NCBI GenBank assembly: GCA_015654495.1
Contig: JAATGW010000369.1
Location: forward strand, 1-7,309
DNA from: Chitinophagales bacterium
Lineage (GTDB): Bacteria; Bacteroidota; Bacteroidia; Chitinophagales; Chitinophagaceae
Length of the DNA stretch: 7,309 bases
Direction of reading: 5' to 3'
The position numbers were made by a program, and so were the translations under genes. Under the pieces are notes generated by a model, which saw only the letters and a program-made list of their open reading frames with translations, was not told the origin of the DNA and searched no databases. How positions within the stretch are numbered: position 1 is the first letter of the stretch; each line of letters starts with the position of its first letter. Below are positions 1-4,400 of this stretch, in pieces.

Positions 1-286
1 TAGATTTGTAGGGAACATCGTTTTCTTCCTGGATGGGTAAAGCATCCATATCTGCGCGGAGTGCAACAATGCGGGACCCGGGATTTCTTCCTTCTATCAA
101 TGCAACAACACCCGTTTCTGCAAGAACAGAATAAGTAATTCCCCAATTATCCAGTTGTTTCCGGATATATGCTGAAGTTTCAAATTCCTGGTAACTGAGT
201 TCCGGGTTTGCATGAAGATGATGACGGATCTCAATACAGGCTGGTGCAAACTCCCCGGCGAGTTGCCGGATTTTTTCTGATAACAT
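1..286 (-). CDS. M20-family amidohydrolase (N-acyl-amino-acid / hippurate hydrolase type), N-terminal part only
   Basis: The 95 visible residues begin at the ATG at 286-284 and read without a stop to the left edge, where the gene is cut off. They match the N-terminus of M20D-type metallo-amidohydrolases. The hallmark RHHLHANPELSYQEFET lies at about residues 21-37, and the core strand motif ALRADMDALPIQEE at about 75-88. Known members use a di-metal centre to hydrolyse amide bonds of N-acyl amino acids such as N-acetyl- or hippurate-type substrates, usually in the cytoplasm. No signal peptide is visible, which agrees with that. The metal-binding Cys/His/Glu residues further along and the dimerisation domain are outside the window, so the exact substrate cannot be named. 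The start lies 23 bp after the stop of the SPOR gene on the same strand, which suggests one transcript. No strong Shine-Dalgarno sequence is seen. Family assignment is firm; substrate is open. Confidence 0.9.
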   Translation of the reverse strand, partial: MLSEKIRQLAGEFAPACIEIRHHLHANPELSYQEFETSAYIRKQLDNWGITYSVLAETGVVALIEGRNPGSRIVALRADMDALPIQEENDVPYKS

Positions 287-309
287 GCCCCGAAGATACA
301 GCGCAGGCC

Positions 310-735
310 TTAATTACCCAGCTCTTCTGCTTCCGGTTTGAATTCTACAGTGGCAGGAACAATGATTACACCCGTTGGATACAATTTCAGGATTTGCTGC
401 CTGAGATCAGCCGCTTCATTTCTTTCTCTGAAATTGCCTATCTGAATTTTAAAATAAGGAGACTGGTAAAAAAGATATGTTTTGTGCTCCGGGAAAGTAG
501 ACATCAGCCTTGATTTTACTTCGAAAGCTTTGGCCCTGTCGTTTGTACTAACTACCAAAACCCGGTATCCGGCACCTGTACGGTTATTCATCAGGTATAC
601 CTGCCGGTTAAGTTCTACTTGTTTTTTGATAAGAAGGTCAAGTCGGGGGTCCTTAATAATAGCAACCCCGGTTTCAGTTTGACTGTACCCGGTGAGATAA
701 CCCATCAGAAAAATAGCAAGCAGAAAATTTTTCAT
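310..735 (-). CDS. Exported SPOR-domain protein
   Basis: A 141-residue protein. Residues 1-18 form a Sec signal peptide: MKN, then a hydrophobic stretch ending in GYSQ. A short linker follows, with a charged helix at about 30-50. Residues 56-132 form a SPOR-type domain, from GYRVLVVSTNDRAKAFEVK through YFKIQIGNFRERNEAADLR to a final strand near VIIVPATVEF. The FKIQIGNF strand followed by a helix is typical of the fold. SPOR domains bind glycan strands of peptidoglycan stripped of stem peptides, often at division sites, so a periplasmic cell-wall role is likely. There is no transmembrane anchor beyond the signal peptide, and the cysteine expected in a lipoprotein signal is absent. The frame is open further upstream to 867, but that extension would overlap the end of secA and hide the signal peptide, so the Met at 735 is preferred. 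Similar stand-alone SPOR proteins are common in Bacteroidota. The specific role is unknown. Confidence 0.88.
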   Translation of the reverse strand: MKNFLLAIFLMGYLTGYSQTETGVAIIKDPRLDLLIKKQVELNRQVYLMNNRTGAGYRVLVVSTNDRAKAFEVKSRLMSTFPEHKTYLFYQSPYFKIQIGNFRERNEAADLRQQILKLYPTGVIIVPATVEFKPEAEELGN

Positions 736-736
736 G

Positions 737-754
737 TTTTGCAAAATGCAAAAT
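737..754. repeat. TTTTGCAAAA palindrome and GCAAAAT tandem pair at the SPOR gene start
   Basis: TTTTGCAAAA at 737-746 is a perfect 10-bp palindrome. GCAAAAT is repeated head to tail at 741-747 and 748-754. An alternative pairing joins TTTTGC (737-742) with GCAAAA (748-753). The block begins one base upstream of the SPOR start codon (735-733), where a ribosome would load. It may be an operator or a weak leader hairpin. A promoter-like near-match, TAGATTTTG on the minus strand, overlaps it but has one base too many between TA and TTTG. Confidence 0.5.
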
Positions 755-812
755 CTATGCCCCGGTTTATCTCTTAAAAAAAATAATTGATCAAATTGTT
801 CTTCCCCCGGGG

Positions 813-3800
813 TTATTCTTCCTTGCCATGGCAGTTCTTGAATTTCTTTCCGCTTCCACAGGGGCATGGGTCGTTACGACCTACTTTCGGACCCACTTTT
901 ATTGGTTCCTGTTTTACAGGAGTTGACGGATCATGGTATTCTGATCCACCACCGGCCATTTCAGGTTCACCACTTCCGGCACTTACCATTTCGTCTTTGC
1001 GTACCCGCATTTTACTCATATCGGTTTTCTGCTCGCGACCTTCACGGATCTGGTTACGGCCCGGTTGTTCCACAGGCAGACCGGCATGGCAAAGGAAAGA
1101 AACGATATCTTTATTCACTTCACCGTCCATATTAGAGAACAGTTCAAAAGCAGTTGTTTTATAGATCACCAACGGATCTTTCTGTTCGTATACCGCTGTC
1201 TGAACACTTTGTTTAAGATCATCCATTCCCCGCAGGTGTTCTTTCCAGGCATCATCAATGATGGCAAGGGTGATTGTCTTTTCAAGTGATGTTACCAGTT
1301 CTGTACCTCCGGTGCTCAATGTCTTATCGAGATTGGCCAGCGCATTGATGCCTTTTTTCCCATCGGTAAATGGAACAACTACATTTTCAATATGGCCTCC
1401 CTGGGTCTGGCGGATATTATTGAAAACCGGCAATGCCTGTTTTTTAAGATCCTCTTTTTTCCTGGTGTAATTGACGATCGCTTCATTATAAAAACGAAGC
1501 GCAATTTCCTTCAGGTTCTCTTTTTCAAACTCTTCTTCAGTTATCACCGTGTCAATTCCAAAATTCACGATCGCGGCCATCCGGAAACCTTCATAATCAT
1601 TCATTCCCCTGAAGCCCTGGAGGAGGCCTTCAGCAACAGAATAAAATGCATTGTCAAGATCCAGTGCAAGCCGCTCTCCGAACAAAGCATGCTGACGTTT
1701 TGTATAAACAACATTTCTTTGTTTATTCATTACATCATCGTATTCGAGCAGGCGTTTACGTATGCCGAAGTTATTTTCTTCCACTTTTTTCTGAGCGCGT
1801 TCGATGCTCTTTGTAATCATCGAATGCTGGATCACTTCACCTTCTTTATAACCCATACGATCCATCAGTGAAGCAATACGCTCACTTCCGAACATGCGCA
1901 TCAGGTCATCTTCAAGGGAAACATAGAACTGTGAACTACCAGGGTCACCCTGGCGACCGGCACGGCCCCGCAGCTGGCGGTCAACACGCCTGCTTTCGTG
2001 ACGCTCAGTACCAATAATAGCCAGCCCACCTGCTTCTTTAACGCCGGGACCGAGTTTAATATCGGTACCACGACCAGCCATATTTGTTGCGATCGTTATA
2101 CTGCCGGGCATACCTGCCTCCTGTACAATCTGCGCTTCACGCGCATGCTGTTTTGCATTCAGTACATTGTGCGGGATCTTTTTCTGATTCAGCATCCTGC
2201 TCAGCAACTCACTCACCTCAACTGAAGTTGTACCTACGAGCGCAGGACGACCCGCGTTCCGGAGGGCTTCAATTTCATCAATAACAGCTCCGTATTTTTC
2301 ACGTTTGGTTTTGTATACAAGATCTTCATGGTCTTTCCTCACCATCGGAAGATTGGTGGGTATGGAAACCACATCCAGTTTATAGATATTCCATAACTCA
2401 GCTGCTTCTGTTTCTGCAGTACCCGTCATCCCCGCGAGTTTGTGGTACATACGGAAATAATTCTGGAGGGTAACAGTAGCATAGGTTTGCGTCGCTGCTT
2501 CAATCTTCACATTCTCTTTTGCTTCAATTGCCTGGTGAAGTCCGTCGCTATAGCGGCGTCCGTCAAGAATACGACCTGTCTGCTCATCAACGATCTTGAC
2601 CTGACCATCCAGAACAACATATTCAACATCTTTGTCAAATAATGTATAGGCTTTCAGCAATTGCTGAACGGTATGGATCCTATCCGCCTTCTGCGAATAT
2701 TCATTAAGTACTAGTTCTTTTTTTGAAAGAATTTCTTCCTGCGGAAGTCCGGCTTTTTCAATTTCAGCCAGCTGTGTGCTCAGATCCGGAAGTACGAAGA
2801 AATTGGGATCTTCTCCGCCTTTTGTAATATGATGCAGACCTTTTTCTGTAAGTTCTACCTGGTTGTTTTTCTCATCGATGTGGAAATAGAGTTCTTCATC
2901 CACTTCAGGCATATGTTTTTGCTGATCGGCCAGGTAATAGTTTTCTGATTTCTGCAGTTTAACCCGCATTCCCGGTTCACTCAGGAATTTGATCAGTGCA
3001 TTATTTTTTGGCAGGCCTCTGAATGCACGCACGAGGTGTAGCCCACCTTCCTGTGCATCATCTTTCCCATCAGCTATCAGCTTCTTGGCATCCAGCAGCG
3101 ATTTGTTTACGATCTGGCGCTGAACTTCAAGTAATCCCTGAACCCTTGGTTTAAGAATATGAAATTGCTGATCATCGCCCTTTGGAACGGGACCTGAAAT
3201 TATCAGCGGCGTTCTTGCATCATCAATCAATACGCTATCCACTTCATCCACCATTGCAAAGAAATGGGTGCGTTGCACCATTTCATCCGGCGAATGAACC
3301 ATATTATCACGGAGATAATCAAAACCAAATTCATTATTGGTACCATAGGTGATGTCGCACTGGTAAGCTTTGCGGCGTTCGGGGCTATGAGGTTCATGTT
3401 TATCTATACAGTCAACTGTCAACCCAAGCCATTCAAATAATGGCCCGTTCCACTCACTGTCGCGACGGGCCAGGTAATCATTCACCGTTACAATATGCAC
3501 ACCTTCACCAGGTAATGCATTCAGATAAGCGGGTAATGTGGAAACCAGTGTTTTACCTTCACCTGTTGACATTTCCGCGATCTTTCCTTCGTGCAATACC
3601 GCGCCTCCCATCAACTGCACATCATAATGCACCATGTTCCAGGTAACGGAATTGCCTGCTGCCTGCCATGTATTTTTGAAAATGGACTGATCGCCGTTGA
3701 TGGAAATATAATCTTTTTTCACACCAAGCTCACGGTCAAGCGCAGTTGCCGTGGAGACCATTTCGGTATTTGTCTTAAACCGGGCTGAAGCTTCTTTAAC

Positions 3801-4145
3801 CAGGGCAAATGCTTCAGGCAGAATTTCTTTCAGCACTATTTCTATCTCCTGGTTTTTTCTTTTCTTCAGTTCATCTACTTTTTTATATAGATCATCCTTA
3901 CCCAGGATGTCTGCTGTATCCAAAGCCTCGGCAGCTCTGTTTAATTCACTGATTTCATTTTCAGTTATAGCCAGATGATCTTTGATCCGCTGACGAAACT
4001 CAGTTGTTTTTGCCCTCAGCTGATCGTTGCTGAATTGCTGAAAACTGCTAAAGTGCTGATTTATACTATTAACTACCGGCTGCATTCGGATCACATCTTT
4101 TTCCGATTTGCTGCCGCCGAAGAGTTTTGAAAAGAATTTCAACAT
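813..4145 (-). CDS. secA: Preprotein translocase ATPase SecA
   Basis: This is the motor ATPase that pushes unfolded preproteins through SecYEG. From the MLKFFSKLFGG start it has 1110 residues. Landmarks are: Walker A GEGKT at about 195-199; YGTNNEFGFDYLRDN near 267-281; the DEAD-box variant DEVD at 300-303 followed by DDARTPLIISG; DEQTGR at 520-525; GMTGTAETEA near 572-581; TNMAGRGTD at 687-695; the arginine-finger region GTERHESRR to GRAGRQGD at 712-734; the helical scaffold segment DDAWKEHLRGMDDLKQSV near 964-981; and a C-terminal zinc-binding SEC-C tail with Cys1094, Cys1096, Cys1105 and His1106. All catalytic motifs are intact. The protein is about 200 residues longer than E. coli SecA, mainly through an N-terminal insert and an insert in the preprotein-crosslinking domain, as in other Bacteroidota. 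An in-frame ATG at 4163 would add MKNIRN. I prefer 4145 because family members usually start at the ML-F-KLFGG block, but 4163 is possible. It is the first gene of the leftward cluster. Confidence 0.98.
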   Translation of the reverse strand: MLKFFSKLFGGSKSEKDVIRMQPVVNSINQHFSSFQQFSNDQLRAKTTEFRQRIKDHLAITENEISELNRAAEALDTADILGKDDLYKKVDELKKRKNQEIEIVLKEILPEAFALVKEASARFKTNTEMVSTATALDRELGVKKDYISINGDQSIFKNTWQAAGNSVTWNMVHYDVQLMGGAVLHEGKIAEMSTGEGKTLVSTLPAYLNALPGEGVHIVTVNDYLARRDSEWNGPLFEWLGLTVDCIDKHEPHSPERRKAYQCDITYGTNNEFGFDYLRDNMVHSPDEMVQRTHFFAMVDEVDSVLIDDARTPLIISGPVPKGDDQQFHILKPRVQGLLEVQRQIVNKSLLDAKKLIADGKDDAQEGGLHLVRAFRGLPKNNALIKFLSEPGMRVKLQKSENYYLADQQKHMPEVDEELYFHIDEKNNQVELTEKGLHHITKGGEDPNFFVLPDLSTQLAEIEKAGLPQEEILSKKELVLNEYSQKADRIHTVQQLLKAYTLFDKDVEYVVLDGQVKIVDEQTGRILDGRRYSDGLHQAIEAKENVKIEAATQTYATVTLQNYFRMYHKLAGMTGTAETEAAELWNIYKLDVVSIPTNLPMVRKDHEDLVYKTKREKYGAVIDEIEALRNAGRPALVGTTSVEVSELLSRMLNQKKIPHNVLNAKQHAREAQIVQEAGMPGSITIATNMAGRGTDIKLGPGVKEAGGLAIIGTERHESRRVDRQLRGRAGRQGDPGSSQFYVSLEDDLMRMFGSERIASLMDRMGYKEGEVIQHSMITKSIERAQKKVEENNFGIRKRLLEYDDVMNKQRNVVYTKRQHALFGERLALDLDNAFYSVAEGLLQGFRGMNDYEGFRMAAIVNFGIDTVITEEEFEKENLKEIALRFYNEAIVNYTRKKEDLKKQALPVFNNIRQTQGGHIENVVVPFTDGKKGINALANLDKTLSTGGTELVTSLEKTITLAIIDDAWKEHLRGMDDLKQSVQTAVYEQKDPLVIYKTTAFELFSNMDGEVNKDIVSFLCHAGLPVEQPGRNQIREGREQKTDMSKMRVRKDEMVSAGSGEPEMAGGGSEYHDPSTPVKQEPIKVGPKVGRNDPCPCGSGKKFKNCHGKEE

Positions 4146-4164
4146 ATTCCGAATATTTTTCATG

Positions 4165-4188
4165 TCCCGCCCGCCATTGCGGGTAGGA
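4165..4188 (-). promoter_or_regulatory. GC-rich hairpin in the secA leader
   Basis: CCCGC at 4170-4174 pairs with GCGGG at 4179-4183 around a 4-base loop. The stem extends across a 2x2 internal loop to TCC (4165-4167) with GGA (4186-4188). On the transcript it ends one base before the alternative secA ATG at 4163 and 19 bases before the preferred ATG at 4145. It could modulate secA translation, or it may be a copy of a short dispersed palindromic repeat. Function is inferred only. Confidence 0.45.
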
Positions 4189-4201
4189 CCGATTTTGATG
4201 T

Positions 4202-4209
4202 CAAATTTA
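4202..4209 (-). promoter_or_regulatory. Candidate -7 promoter element (TAAATTTG) for secA, proximal
   Basis: On the minus strand this reads TAAATTTG, an exact match to TAnnTTTG, 56 bp upstream of the preferred secA start. A transcript starting just downstream would include the GC-rich hairpin at 4165-4188. No clear -33 TTTG is found at the expected spacing. Confidence 0.35.
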
Positions 4210-4246
4210 GTGCTGGAAAAACCTCCAGGCCATAATGACAGGTGGA

Positions 4247-4254
4247 CAAAGGTA
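4247..4254 (-). promoter_or_regulatory. Candidate -7 promoter element (TACCTTTG) for secA, distal
   Basis: On the minus strand this reads TACCTTTG, a second exact match to TAnnTTTG, 45 bp upstream of the proximal candidate. It also lacks an evident -33 element. Either or both elements could drive the leftward genes. Two correctly oriented matches in so short a region are more than expected by chance, but each alone is weak. Confidence 0.3.
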
Positions 4255-4284
4255 GTAAAATCCGACCGCCTGTTACGATCTGCA

Positions 4285-4300
4285 TTCCGTCGCTCCGGAA
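4285..4300. repeat. Small 5-bp inverted repeat in the middle of the divergent intergenic region
   Basis: TTCCG at 4285-4289 and CGGAA at 4296-4300 are reverse complements with a 6-base spacer. A dyad this short can arise by chance. It is listed because it lies between the promoter-like elements of the two divergent genes and nothing else explains that stretch. Confidence 0.3.
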
Positions 4301-4333
4301 CAAAGATTCACCCTTTCATCATAAAACCCATAT

Positions 4334-4363
4334 ATGCCAAAAGGGAAGCGGTAGTTTTGGCAT
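4334..4363. repeat. Perfect 9-bp inverted repeat upstream of the barrel gene
   Basis: ATGCCAAAA at 4334-4342 and TTTTGGCAT at 4355-4363 are exact reverse complements separated by 12 bases, so the arm centres are 21 bp apart, about two helical turns. The right arm overlaps a candidate -7 promoter element at 4352-4359. The repeat ends 37 bp before the start codon of the barrel gene. It could be an operator for a dimeric regulator or, if transcription starts further upstream, a leader hairpin. It is not followed by a T-tract, so it does not look like an intrinsic terminator. Confidence 0.75.
4352..4359 (+). promoter_or_regulatory. Candidate -7 promoter element (TAGTTTTG) for the barrel gene
   Basis: TAGTTTTG fits the Bacteroidota housekeeping sigma -7 consensus TAnnTTTG exactly and lies 41 bp before the start codon at 4401. 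That would give a leader of roughly 30-40 nucleotides. No TTTG -33 element is seen at the usual distance, so support is partial. The element lies within the inverted repeat at 4334-4363. Confidence 0.4.
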
Positions 4364-4400
4364 CTGATAGTGGTTCAACCCTAAAATTTTTCTAATTAAC

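Noticed and set aside
736..812. Possible rho-independent terminator after secA (CCCCGGGG palindrome and a downstream T run)
   Set aside because: The palindrome has no loop room, the T run is about 25 bases away, and the intervening AATT pairing is too weak. The longer pairing of CCCCGG with CCGGGG near 760-765 would need a loop of about 41 bases.
736..867. A longer SPOR gene starting at 867
   Set aside because: It would overlap the conserved zinc-binding tail of secA and place a charged segment ahead of a clear signal peptide.
1392..1871. A 159-codon open frame on the plus strand opposite secA
   Set aside because: It lies wholly antisense to conserved SecA codons. Its translation is rich in Phe, Ile and His and shows no domain, which is typical of a shadow frame.
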